This document shows positions 15,400 through 23,862 of a stretch of DNA of 53,342 nt, piece by piece (position 1 is the first letter of the stretch; the number at the start of each line of letters is the position of its first letter). Made by a program: the position numbers and the translations under genes. Origin of the DNA: an uncultured Ruminococcus sp. (GTDB taxonomy: Bacteria; Bacillota; Clostridia; Oscillospirales; Ruminococcaceae); the NCBI GenBank assembly GCA_902762785.1, contig CACWPL010000029.1, forward strand, positions 1-53,342, read 5' to 3'. The notes beneath the pieces were generated by a model. That model was not told the DNA's origin. It made no database searches and saw only the letters and a list, made by a program, of their open reading frames with translations.

Positions 15400-17993
15400 T
15401 CGCCGCCTCCTTCCGCCGGTGCTGCCGGTGCTGCCGGCGCAGGATCGGCCGGGGCCACCGGTGCGGGCGGGTTCGGGATCACCGGCTCTGCGGCACCGCC
15501 GCCGGTATCACCACCGCCGGTATTGCCGCCGGTATCGCCGCCGGTGTTGCCGCCGGTATTGCCGCCGCTCCAGCTCGTATCGCCGCCGGTGTTGCCGCCG
15601 GTGCTGCTGTTGGAGTTGGAATTGGAGTTAGAGTTGGAGTTGGAGTTGGAGTTGGAATTGGAATTCGTATTGCTAGTGGACTTCTTCTTCTTTTCGGTGT
15701 TGACGACTGCGGACTTACAGCTCTGGCATACCGGCGCATTGCTGGACTTCCAGTAGCCCTTCTCGCCCTTGGGGCAGCTCTTGCCGGCACGCAGGCCCGT
15801 GTTCACGCAGACATAGTCCTCGACGACGCCCTCGGGGACGGGGTACTCGTTGTCGGACTCGATGCTGTCGGCATACTCGCCGATCGCGTTCGCCCACATG
15901 CGGGCGGAGGAGATGGAGGTGTCGAGCTTCTCGCGCTTCTCGTAGCCGATCCAGACGGAGGAGACGAAGTCCTGCGTCAGGCCGACGAACCAGAGGTCGC
16001 ACCAGTCCTGGGTGGTACCGGTCTTGCCGACGACGTCCTTGTGCTTGAGCTGTGCATAGCCCGCAGTACCCTGTGCAGAGACGACGTTCTTCATCATGCG
16101 GTTCATGACATAGGCCGTCTCCTCGTCCATGGCGGCATAGGGGTTGCCGTTGTTCTCGTAGATGAGCTCATGGTTGCCCTGCTCGAGACGGGAGACGATG
16201 TGCGACTGGTACATGGTACCGCCGTTGCCATAGGGGATGTAGGCGTTGACCAGGTCCTCCATGGTGACGCCATAGGTCAGAGCGCCGACGGACAGCGGCG
16301 AGAGCGCCATATCCGTGTTGCCCTTCGCGTCGATCTCGCAGAGGTCGAGGCCGAGGTTCTCGGTCGAGAAGTGGAACACGGCCTCCGGCGTCAGGTCATC
16401 GACCAGGTGGGCGGAGATGGTGTTGAGGGACTTCATCAGACCGTAGTACATGTTGAGGTTGTTGCCGGAGTAGTTCAGTGAGGTGGAATTGGAGGAGTAG
16501 TTGTGCGGCCAGAGCGTGCCGTCCGGCATGGTCAGACCGTAGTCACGGATCTTGGAGCCCCAATGGAACTGGTCGGAATAGATGCCGTAGCCGTAGCCGG
16601 CGACGGGCTTCATGGTCGAACCGGGCTGGCGCTTCTCCATGGTGGCGTAGTTCATGATGAGGGAGCCGTGCTTCTCGCCGATGGCGCCGACGCACGCGAG
16701 GATCTCGCCCTCGTAGTTCATGGCGATGAAGGCCGACTGCGGATAGATGGGGTCATCGTTCTTGTCGACCTCGCCGTCGCCGTTGGTGTCGTTGTTGTAG
16801 CGGGCGGAGTTGCGGGTATTGATGAGGTTGTTCAGATCGAGGTACTTCTCCTCGACATAGTCCTGCATCTCGGGGTCATAGGTCGTATAGATCTGGTAGC
16901 CGCCGGTATTGATGCGGTGCATGGCGTCCTCGGCGGAGAGGCCGTAGGTGTCCATGAGGTACTGCTGCACCTCACGCATGGCCATCTCGACCGGCCAGGT
17001 CATATCGGCGTCCTTCTCCTCCATCTCCTTGGCGAGCTCGTCGGCATGGAGACGCTTGTACTTGGTGGTATCGGTGAAGATCAGCTCCTGGGCGAGCGCC
17101 TCCTGGTACTCATCATAGGAGATGGCGCCGTGGTCGTACATCTGCCAGAGGACATATTCCTGACGCTCGCGGTTGCGCTGACGGCCGGACATGACCTTCT
17201 CGCCGGTCTCGTCGTCGATGTAGTAGGCGAAGGGATTGATGGTCTCAGGCGACTGCGGGATGGCGGCGAGGACGGCTGCCTCCGCGGTGGTCAGGTCCCA
17301 AACGTCCTTACCGAAATAGCGGATGGAGGCCATCTCGATGCCGTTGGTGGGGCCGCCGAAGCCGATGTAGTTGAGGTAGGTCTCGATGATCTTGGCCTTG
17401 GAGTAGTTCTTCTCGAGCGTCATGGCGCGGAAGATCTCGCGCACCTTACGCGACGGAGACGGGTCGTCATCGCCGGTGACGTTCTTGATGAGCTGCTGGG
17501 TGATGGTCGATGCACCACGCTCGGAGTCCCAGAAGTGGAGGGCGAGGTTGGCCATCGCGCCGATGGTGTTGCGGTAGTCGACACCATCGTGGGTGTAGAA
17601 GCGCTCGTCCTCGGTGTAGACGAAGGCATCCAGCACATGCTGCGGGATCTCCTCGATCTTAACGGGGATACGCTGGATCTCGTTGCGCACCTGATAGAGC
17701 GTGACGAGCTCGCCGTTCTCATCCGTGCCGTAGACGTTCGTGTTATAGGACAGCTCCATCTCCTCGAGGGTGATGCTGGAGGTCTCGTCCATGAAGTCGA
17801 GCACATAGACGGCCACGGCGGTGGCAACGATCGTGCTGGTGATGATGCAGATCAGGAAGATGGACAGCAGCGTCGATAACAGGATGGATCCGAGCTTTCG
17901 GAGGATCCTCCATCCCCGATGGGACTTCTTTTTCTTGCGCCGCCCATTGTCCGCCTCCTGGAACTTGCGCTTGCGGATGTTCTGCTCTTGCAT
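15396..17993 (-). CDS. Class A penicillin-binding protein (PBP1A-type glycosyltransferase/transpeptidase)
   Basis: 865 residues from the ATG at 17993 (AAAGGGAGAAGCC upstream; a start 20 codons earlier lacks a ribosome site). Layout: basic cytoplasmic tail (1-30), one membrane anchor (about 36-66), GT51 glycosyltransferase (about 95-275; catalytic Glu128 in EDERFYTHDG, TITQQLIKN), transpeptidase (about 380-720) with GSTMKP (Ser459, Lys462) and GKTGT (Lys657). The C-terminal 120 residues are low complexity: a CxxC pair region, a run of alternating Ser/Asn, then GGNTGGDT-like repeats and an Ala/Pro tail. It polymerises and cross-links peptidoglycan at the cell surface. The Ser/Asn and Gly repeats probably form a flexible wall-spanning tail. 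Confidence 0.93.
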   Translation of the reverse strand: MQEQNIRKRKFQEADNGRRKKKKSHRGWRILRKLGSILLSTLLSIFLICIITSTIVATAVAVYVLDFMDETSSITLEEMELSYNTNVYGTDENGELVTLYQVRNEIQRIPVKIEEIPQHVLDAFVYTEDERFYTHDGVDYRNTIGAMANLALHFWDSERGASTITQQLIKNVTGDDDPSPSRKVREIFRAMTLEKNYSKAKIIETYLNYIGFGGPTNGIEMASIRYFGKDVWDLTTAEAAVLAAIPQSPETINPFAYYIDDETGEKVMSGRQRNRERQEYVLWQMYDHGAISYDEYQEALAQELIFTDTTKYKRLHADELAKEMEEKDADMTWPVEMAMREVQQYLMDTYGLSAEDAMHRINTGGYQIYTTYDPEMQDYVEEKYLDLNNLINTRNSARYNNDTNGDGEVDKNDDPIYPQSAFIAMNYEGEILACVGAIGEKHGSLIMNYATMEKRQPGSTMKPVAGYGYGIYSDQFHWGSKIRDYGLTMPDGTLWPHNYSSNSTSLNYSGNNLNMYYGLMKSLNTISAHLVDDLTPEAVFHFSTENLGLDLCEIDAKGNTDMALSPLSVGALTYGVTMEDLVNAYIPYGNGGTMYQSHIVSRLEQGNHELIYENNGNPYAAMDEETAYVMNRMMKNVVSAQGTAGYAQLKHKDVVGKTGTTQDWCDLWFVGLTQDFVSSVWIGYEKREKLDTSISSARMWANAIGEYADSIESDNEYPVPEGVVEDYVCVNTGLRAGKSCPKGEKGYWKSSNAPVCQSCKSAVVNTEKKKKSTSNTNSNSNSNSNSNSNSNSNSNSSTGGNTGGDTSWSGGNTGGNTGGDTGGNTGGGDTGGGAAEPVIPNPPAPVAPADPAPAAPAAPAEGGGE

Positions 17994-18061
17994 GGCTTCT
18001 CCCTTTCTTTCGGTGATTCGCTCTGATAGCCCCGCGCGGGGGCGCATGGTCATACATCTAT

Positions 18062-18090
18062 ATTATAGCACAAGTTTCTCGATTTGTTAA
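18062..18090 (-). promoter_or_regulatory. Promoter of the PBP gene
   Basis: Minus strand: TTAACA (18090-18085), 17-bp spacer ending TGC, TATAAT (18067-18062). Confidence 0.8.
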
Positions 18091-18094
18091 GTCT

Positions 18095-18508
18095 TTTTTT
18101 CGATTTTTTTTGAAACGGCACGATCTTGCACGATCTGACAGCATTTTGACAATGCGGGACTGCCTTTTTGGGCGAGATTCACCCTAGGGGCGTTCCGCCA
18201 GCGAGCACGGCCGGTCGCTTTCGCGTGTCAAAAAGTCGTTTCTCTAGGTGACTTCTACGGTGCATAAGCGACCGGCCGCGCTCGCAAGCTCGCTGGCCGT
18301 CTGCTTATCCCCACCCCCCTGCCCCCCCGCCCCCAGGGGCGGGGGGAGTTCCCCAGGGGCGGGGGGAGTTTTTAGGCGGCGCTGCGCGCCGCCGCCGCTT
18401 TTTCCGCCGCCTGACGGCGGCGGTATCAAAAAGCTCCAAATGATAAAAGGGCGTTTTTCGACGAGGGGGCGAGGAGCCCCTCCTAAGCCGCCGTCAGGCG
18501 GCAAAACG
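18095..18508. other. Repeat-rich intergenic region
   Basis: About 410 bases between the PBP promoter and the GH43 stop codon without a plausible gene. It contains a partial (18198-18220) and a full (18261-18307) copy of a dispersed 47-bp repeat. A C/G-homopolymer block follows (CCCCCCGCCCCCAGGGGCGG with a tandem AGTT-ended repeat at 18335-18370), then a GGCGG-rich palindromic stretch ending in CCGCCGTCAGGCGGC. Confidence 0.75.
18261..18307 (+). repeat. Dispersed 47-bp intergenic repeat, copy A
   Basis: Begins TGCATAAGCGACCGG and ends GGCCGTCTGCTTA. It is the exact reverse complement of 43666-43712, 25 kb away. GGCC-centred inverted segments would let it fold into an imperfect hairpin. A shorter related copy lies 40 bp upstream (18198-18220). 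Confidence 0.9.
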
Positions 18509-19978
18509 TCAAAACGCGATGTCCTTCAATTCCGCCGTCCCCTCCCCCTCGCGGCGGAGCCAGAGGGCGTGGGTCCCGGCGGGGACGGTCAGCGGGACGG
18601 CGATGTCCGTCCAGGCAGCGCACGCGGGGACGTCCGTCTCACCGAAGACCTGGCCGTCCTCATCCGTGACGGTCCAATGTCCCGCCGCGCCGCGCACGGT
18701 CAGCGTCAGCGTCACATCCCCCTCGAACGCGAACCAGCGCCATCCGATGCGCGTGCCGGACGTGATCTCGGCGATCAGGTGGTCGGCGCCCTCGTGCGTC
18801 ACATGCGGGAAGACCTCACCATAGATCTTGTTGGAGCCGTGGGGCATGTGGCCATCGGTGATGCAGCAGGCGGTCGGCGCAGGGTACGTCCCTGCGGCCG
18901 GGAGCGGCCCCCCGTTCAGGCCGCAGGACGTGATGCAGACCTGCGGGATGCTGCCGTCCGGCGCGATCTCGATGCGCTCGGCGCAGGCCTGGCGGCTGTA
19001 GTCGCTCTTATGGGTCAGGCGATGGTAAAAAACGTACCACTGGCCAGCGATCTCGATGATGCTGCCGTGGGTGGTGCCGGTCATGTTGAGGCGGTCGGCG
19101 TCCGCGCGGCCGTGATAGCCGACGTCGCCATTGGACACGATCGTGCCGCCGAACGTGAATCCCCCGTCCGGCGCGTCACTGACGGCATAGCACAGCTCAT
19201 GATTTTTCTGCGAAGAATAGACGAAATAATACTTGCTCTCGACCTTCCGCATGGAGGCCGCCTCGAAGAACGGATGCCCCTCGAAGCTCGTCCCCTTCAC
19301 CTTGTACGGGATGATGCGGACGGGGCCGGTCTTGACGGTCAGCATGTCGTCCTCCAAGGTCAGCATGTTCACGCCCATGACGCTCTCGGGCGTGCCGAGG
19401 ATCTCCTCGCGGGTCTTGTGGAACATGTCCATCTCGCTTTTCAGGAGACATTCGTCCTGACCGGGGAAATCGGGGCGCTCCTCGAAGTCGTACTGTGTGC
19501 CGTAGTAGACACGGATGGTGCCGCCGTCGTTCATGACGGCCGGGTCGAAGCAGACATACCGCAGCATCGGCGAACCGTCCGACCAGCGGACGAAGCCGTG
19601 GTACTGATACGGCCCCGCCGGCGCATCCGCCACCGCGACCGAGATCGGCCCGTGATACCCGCCGACGCCGAAGTCGCCGGACATGCAATAAAATAGGTAG
19701 TACCGCCCGTCATTGCCCTGCACGACATCGGGGGCGTACATGTATTTTCGGTCAGGATAGTCGGGGTCCTGGGCGGCACGGTAGATGGTGCCCTCGCAGC
19801 GCCAGTCGGTGAGGTCGCCGACAGGGGCGGACCATGCCGTGTAGTCGAGCATACAGAACGTCTCGCCGCCCTCCTTGTCGTGGGAGCCGAAGAGATAGAC
19901 GCGGTCGCCGAAGACATGCGGCTCGCCGTCCGGGACATGCTCCCAGAGCGGGAGGAAGGGGTTCGTGATCGTTTTCAT
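18509..19978 (-). CDS. Glycoside hydrolase family 43-like enzyme (arabinofuranosidase/xylosidase type)
   Basis: 489 residues from the ATG at 19978, with TAAGGAGG upstream; the much longer open frame beyond it is read-through over yfmF. A five-bladed beta-propeller region (about 1-330) shows the GH43 acidic triad: Asp17 in HVPDGEPHVFGD, Asp145 in CFDPAVMND, Glu239 in HPFFEAASM. The C-terminal 90 residues (about 395-489) form a beta-sandwich resembling a CBM6-type or GH43-associated domain (ITSGTRIGWRWFAFEG). There is no signal peptide, so it acts in the cytoplasm on imported oligosaccharides from arabinoxylan or arabinan. It is monocistronic with its own promoter. Exact specificity cannot be read from sequence alone. 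Confidence 0.85.
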   Translation of the reverse strand: MKTITNPFLPLWEHVPDGEPHVFGDRVYLFGSHDKEGGETFCMLDYTAWSAPVGDLTDWRCEGTIYRAAQDPDYPDRKYMYAPDVVQGNDGRYYLFYCMSGDFGVGGYHGPISVAVADAPAGPYQYHGFVRWSDGSPMLRYVCFDPAVMNDGGTIRVYYGTQYDFEERPDFPGQDECLLKSEMDMFHKTREEILGTPESVMGVNMLTLEDDMLTVKTGPVRIIPYKVKGTSFEGHPFFEAASMRKVESKYYFVYSSQKNHELCYAVSDAPDGGFTFGGTIVSNGDVGYHGRADADRLNMTGTTHGSIIEIAGQWYVFYHRLTHKSDYSRQACAERIEIAPDGSIPQVCITSCGLNGGPLPAAGTYPAPTACCITDGHMPHGSNKIYGEVFPHVTHEGADHLIAEITSGTRIGWRWFAFEGDVTLTLTVRGAAGHWTVTDEDGQVFGETDVPACAAWTDIAVPLTVPAGTHALWLRREGEGTAELKDIAF

Positions 19979-20015
19979 GGACAAGACCTCCTTACGGTCG
20001 TTTTTTGGTACTTCT

Positions 20016-20044
20016 ATTGTAGCATATCGGCGCCGTGACGTCAA
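20016..20044 (-). promoter_or_regulatory. Promoter of the GH43 gene
   Basis: Minus strand: TTGACG (20044-20039), 17-bp spacer ending TGC, TACAAT (20021-20016). Confidence 0.8.
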
Positions 20045-20066
20045 GCGCGCGGGGCGGCTTTCCCAC

Positions 20067-20095
20067 TTGCTTTTTTCCCTCCGCCGTGCTATAAT
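20067..20095 (+). promoter_or_regulatory. Promoter of the yfmF-yfmH-lgt operon
   Basis: TTGCTT (20067-20072), 17-bp spacer ending TGC, TATAAT (20090-20095). It is arranged back to back with the GH43 promoter, 22 bp apart. Confidence 0.85.
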
Positions 20096-20125
20096 AGAAG
20101 AGTATTTTAGAAAGGAGTGGATCCC

Positions 20126-21388
20126 TTGAAGGAAACGACCCAGCATCTTGGCGATGCGGTCGAGCTCGTGACCATCCAGGAGCCCAAGTTCTCCACGGAC
20201 GTGCTCCATGTCATGCTGCTCCTCCCGTATGAGCCTGAAAAAAGTCCGGCCTACTGCCTCGCGATGTCCATGCTCGCGCAGTCCTGCCGGAAATATCCCA
20301 ATAACAAAGCCATCTCCGCCCGTCTCGACCATCTCTACGGTCTCTCGATCGGCACCGGCACCGTGGCCTATGGCGACACCCTGCGCCTGACGTTCAGCGC
20401 GAGCTGCATCGCCGACCGCTATGCCTTCGGCGGTGAGGCGCTCCTCCGGGAGGCGGCCCAGATCGCCGCCGACTGCCTCTTCGACCCCAATGTCACCGAC
20501 GGCGCGTTCGATCCCGGCGAATTCGCCATCCAGCAGCGCGAGGCCATCGACGCCATCCGCAACGATACCCTCGACCTCCGGCTCTTCGCCCGCCAGAGGT
20601 TCCACCGCACCTTCTTCGAGGGCGAGCCCTCGGCGTTCGATACCGCCGGCACGATCGAGCAGGTCGAGGCGCTTGGGCCGCAGTCGGTCTATGCCGCCTA
20701 TCAGGAGCTCCTGCGCCGTGCGTCCGTCCGCATCTACTGTGTCGGGCCGGATGCCGATGCCGAGGCCCTCGCCCCTCTGCGGGACGGCTTCGCGGCGCTC
20801 ACCGACCGCGCACCTGCGCCGTTCACGCTCCGCTCCCCCAGTCCCTGCAAGGACGAGGTGCGCCGCGTCACCGAACGTCTGCCCATCCAGCAGAGCAAGC
20901 TCCTCCTGGGCTTCAAGTCCGAGACGCCCCTCGACATCGTCCATCTGCGCGTGTTCAACGCCCTCTTCGGCGCCATGCCGACCTCCTTGCTCTTCGCCAA
21001 TGTCCGCGAGAGGATGAGCCTGTGCTACTACTGCGTCTCCGCCTTCTATGCCGAGAAGCAGGGCCTCATCGTGGACAGCGGCATCGACTCCGCCAATGCC
21101 GGCCGTGTCGAGGAGGCCGTGCGTGAGCAGCTCGCGGTCATCGCGGAGGGACGCTTCGAGGATGCCGCGCTCGAGAACGTCAAGCGTGCGCTCACCAGCG
21201 CTGTCCGCGGCATCGGCGACACCCCCGGCGCCATCGTCGCCAACGCCTTCGACAAGTTCCGCTTCGGCGAGGACCTGAGTCCCGCCGTGTATCTCGAAAG
21301 GATCGCGGCAGTGACACGCGAGGACGTCATGGCCGTGGCTGCCGCCTATCGCCTCGATACCGTTTATCTGCTGGAGGAAGAAAAATGA
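20126..21388 (+). CDS. yfmF: M16-family inactive peptidase homologue YfmF
   Basis: 420 residues. AAAGGAG (20111-20117) is placed 8 bases before TTG 20126, which I take as the start; a GTG at 20117 overlaps the ribosome site. The fold is of insulinase/M16 type (two alpha/beta halves), but the HxxEH zinc motif is absent; only its partner at 21385 has it. M16 proteins often work as an active/inactive heterodimer, and this pair corresponds to YfmF/YfmH of Bacillus, linked to EF-P 5-aminopentanol modification. The stop overlaps the start of the next gene by four bases (ATGA). Confidence 0.85.
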   Translation: MKETTQHLGDAVELVTIQEPKFSTDVLHVMLLLPYEPEKSPAYCLAMSMLAQSCRKYPNNKAISARLDHLYGLSIGTGTVAYGDTLRLTFSASCIADRYAFGGEALLREAAQIAADCLFDPNVTDGAFDPGEFAIQQREAIDAIRNDTLDLRLFARQRFHRTFFEGEPSAFDTAGTIEQVEALGPQSVYAAYQELLRRASVRIYCVGPDADAEALAPLRDGFAALTDRAPAPFTLRSPSPCKDEVRRVTERLPIQQSKLLLGFKSETPLDIVHLRVFNALFGAMPTSLLFANVRERMSLCYYCVSAFYAEKQGLIVDSGIDSANAGRVEEAVREQLAVIAEGRFEDAALENVKRALTSAVRGIGDTPGAIVANAFDKFRFGEDLSPAVYLERIAAVTREDVMAVAAAYRLDTVYLLEEEK

Positions 21389-22692
21389 GCAAGATCGAAC
21401 TCATCCGCGACGAACTCGACGGCTCTGTCTGCCGCCATATCACCCACGACACCGGCCTGCACATCTATGTCAAGGAGATGCCGGGATTCACCTCGACCCA
21501 CGCCCTCTTCGCGACCCATTACGGCTCGCTCAACAACTGCTTCCGCGTGCGCGGGGAGGCAGAGTTCAGCGAGGTGCCGGAGGGCATCGCGCACTTCCTC
21601 GAGCACAAGCTCTTCGAGAACGAGGACTGCGACGCCTTCGAGCTCTACGCCCAGACCGGCGCCGATGCCAATGCCTACACCACCTTCGACCACACCGCCT
21701 ACCTCTTCGACTGCACCGAGAACGTCTACGACTCCCTGCGCATCCTCCTCAACACCGTCCAGAACCCCTATTTCACGAAGGAGAACGTGGATAAGGAGAT
21801 GGGCATCATCGAGCAGGAGATCCGCATGGGGCTCGACAATGTCGGCTCCGCGGAGTTCTATGGGCTCCTCGGCGGCCTCTACCACACCCACCCCGTCCGC
21901 ATCCAGATCGCCGGCTCCGTCGAGAGCATCCACCAGATCGACGCCGACCTGCTCTATCGCTGCTACCATGCCTTCTATGACCTGCACAACATGGCGCTGT
22001 GCATCGCCGGCAATGTCGAGACGGAGAAGGTCCTCGCCATCTGCGACGAGCTCCTGCGTCCCGGCGAGGACATGCAGGTCGAGCAGCGCTTCGCGGACGA
22101 GCCGGACACCGTCGCCGCCGACCGCGTGGACATCATCCGGCCCATCAAGATCCCGGTGTTCACCCTCGGCTTCAAGCTGCCGCCCCGTCCCCACGGCATC
22201 GAGCAGCGCCGCGCCGAGCTCTGCGCCCGCCTCCTCTTCGAGACCCTCTTCAACAACAGCGCCCCTGTCTTCAATGAGATGCTCGAGGAGGGCCTCATCA
22301 ATTACGAATTCGGCAGCGACGGCGCCATGTGCGGCGACGGCTATCTCCTCGTGAGCGTCTCCGGCGAGACCGAGCGCCCCGAGGCCGTCCGTGACCGCGT
22401 CTTCGCCGAGATCCGCCGTGCCAAGGCGGAGGGCTTCGACCGCGACTGCTTCGAGCGCGTCAAGCGCGTCAGCTATGGCAGGATCGTCCGCGGGCTCTGC
22501 ATCCCCGAGGCCGCCGCGTCGTCCATGATGATGGCCTGGATGCTCGGCACCACGCCCGGCGATTCCCGCCGCATCCTCGAAACGCTGACCTATGAGGACG
22601 CCCTCGCGATGCTCCGCGATGAGATTGATCTCGACAAGACCACCCTTTGCGTGGTCCACCAGGAGGAGGCAGCCCATGCAGACGATCAGTGA
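21385..22692 (+). CDS. yfmH: M16-family zinc peptidase YfmH
   Basis: 435 residues, ATG 21385, coupled to yfmF. The inverted zinc motif HFLEH is at 70-74, within EGIAHFLEHKLFE, and a distal Glu for zinc binding lies in the MGIIEQEIRMG helix about 70 residues later. The C-terminal half (about 185-420) is the second M16 domain. It probably cleaves a peptide or protein in the cytosol; no signal sequence is present. Known Bacillus homologues are needed for EF-P modification, but the direct substrate is not evident here. The 3' end overlaps lgt by 17 bases. Confidence 0.9.
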   Translation: MSKIELIRDELDGSVCRHITHDTGLHIYVKEMPGFTSTHALFATHYGSLNNCFRVRGEAEFSEVPEGIAHFLEHKLFENEDCDAFELYAQTGADANAYTTFDHTAYLFDCTENVYDSLRILLNTVQNPYFTKENVDKEMGIIEQEIRMGLDNVGSAEFYGLLGGLYHTHPVRIQIAGSVESIHQIDADLLYRCYHAFYDLHNMALCIAGNVETEKVLAICDELLRPGEDMQVEQRFADEPDTVAADRVDIIRPIKIPVFTLGFKLPPRPHGIEQRRAELCARLLFETLFNNSAPVFNEMLEEGLINYEFGSDGAMCGDGYLLVSVSGETERPEAVRDRVFAEIRRAKAEGFDRDCFERVKRVSYGRIVRGLCIPEAAASSMMMAWMLGTTPGDSRRILETLTYEDALAMLRDEIDLDKTTLCVVHQEEAAHADDQ

Positions 22693-23809
22693 CCTTGGCT
22701 ACGGCGCTCCTGCCCTCGATGAGATCATCTTCCCCCGCCTCGGCATCGACCTCACCGTCTCGCCGACGGCGTTCACCGTCTTTGGCTTCGAGATCCAGTG
22801 GTACGGCATCATCATCGTGATCGGACTGCTCCTCGCGCTCGTCGTCGCCTTCCGCAACATGCGGCGCGTCGGCCTCGACATCGACCGCGCCATCGACGCC
22901 ATCATCGCCGGCATCATCGGCGCCATCATCGGCGCCCGCGCGTATTACGTCATCCTCAACTGGGACTATTATAGCGCGAATCCGGCCTCCATCCTCAACA
23001 CCCGCGAGGGCGGCCTTGCCGTCTTCGGCGGCCTGATCGGCGCGGTGCTCGTCGGCGGCATCATGTGTAAGATCCGCAAGGTCAAATTCCTGCCCATGAT
23101 GGACCTCTGCGGCGTCGGCTTCCTGATCGGTCAGGGCATCGGCCGCTGGGGCAATTTCTTCAACCAGGAGGCCTTCGGGCGCAATACGGACTCCCTCTTC
23201 GGCATGACCGGCGGACGCGTCCGCGCGTGGATCATCGCCAACCAGACCACCGCCACCGTCCGCTACGCCCTCGACCCGAGCATCCCGGTGCATCCGTGCT
23301 TTTTGTATGAGTCCGTCTGGTGCCTGCTGGGCGCCGTGCTCCTGCTCATCGCGCTCCATAAATGGCGCAGATTCGACGGTCAGATCATCCTCATGTATAT
23401 GATCTGGTACGGCCTCGGGCGCTTCTTCATCGAGGGCCTGCGCACCGACAGCCTCACCATCGGCACCCTGCGCGTCTCGCAGGCCGTGGCCGCGGTGATG
23501 GTCGTCGTGGGCACGATATTGCTCATCGTGAATTTGTCCCGCGTGAAGCGGCTCGGCAGGGAATACAAGCTCTACGTCGACACAGCCGAGTCCAGGGCGC
23601 TCCTCGCCGAGGCGGACGCCCGTGCCGCCGAGGAAAAAGCACGTCGTTCCGCGAAAAAGGACAAGTCCCCCGCCGAGGCCATCCTTGCTCCCGGCGCTGA
23701 GGACGTCACCCTCGAGGACAAGTCGGAGGAGGATGCGGACGAGTCCCCCTCTGATGACGCCGCAGGCGATGACACGTCCGCAGAAAACGCCGATACTTCG
23801 ACGAAATAA
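22676..23809 (+). CDS. lgt: Prolipoprotein diacylglyceryl transferase, with acidic C-terminal extension
   Basis: 377 residues from ATG 22676 (AGGAGGA at 22661-22667; frames further upstream are read-through). About seven membrane helices, and the Lgt signature GIGRWGNFFNQEAFG (154-168; Arg157, Asn160, Glu165) with HPCFLYES later. It transfers diacylglycerol from phosphatidylglycerol to the lipobox Cys of prelipoproteins at the membrane. After about residue 285 there is a non-membrane tail of about 90 residues rich in Ala, Asp, Glu and Ser, not usual in Lgt, predicted disordered. Possible client: the lipoprotein at 25289-27508. It overlaps yfmH and is therefore in the same operon. Confidence 0.93.
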   Translation: MQTISDLGYGAPALDEIIFPRLGIDLTVSPTAFTVFGFEIQWYGIIIVIGLLLALVVAFRNMRRVGLDIDRAIDAIIAGIIGAIIGARAYYVILNWDYYSANPASILNTREGGLAVFGGLIGAVLVGGIMCKIRKVKFLPMMDLCGVGFLIGQGIGRWGNFFNQEAFGRNTDSLFGMTGGRVRAWIIANQTTATVRYALDPSIPVHPCFLYESVWCLLGAVLLLIALHKWRRFDGQIILMYMIWYGLGRFFIEGLRTDSLTIGTLRVSQAVAAVMVVVGTILLIVNLSRVKRLGREYKLYVDTAESRALLAEADARAAEEKARRSAKKDKSPAEAILAPGAEDVTLEDKSEEDADESPSDDAAGDDTSAENADTSTK

Positions 23810-23814
23810 CGACG

Positions 23815-23850
23815 CAGACGCCCTCTGTCACGACAGGGGGCGTCCGCAGT
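23815..23850 (+). promoter_or_regulatory. Hairpin between lgt and the LRR gene
   Basis: GACGCCC-TCTGTC pairs with GACAG-GGGGCGTC around loop ACG. No T run follows; instead the ribosome site AAGGAGG of the next gene comes at once. It may be a weak terminator, an mRNA-stability element or a translation modulator. Confidence 0.4.
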
Positions 23851-23862
23851 AAGGAGGCCGCT

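Noticed and set aside
19979-20944. Upstream extension of the GH43 frame to 811 residues
   Set aside because: Lies antisense to yfmF; ATG 19978 has a strong ribosome site and promoter, and the mature GH43 fold starts there.
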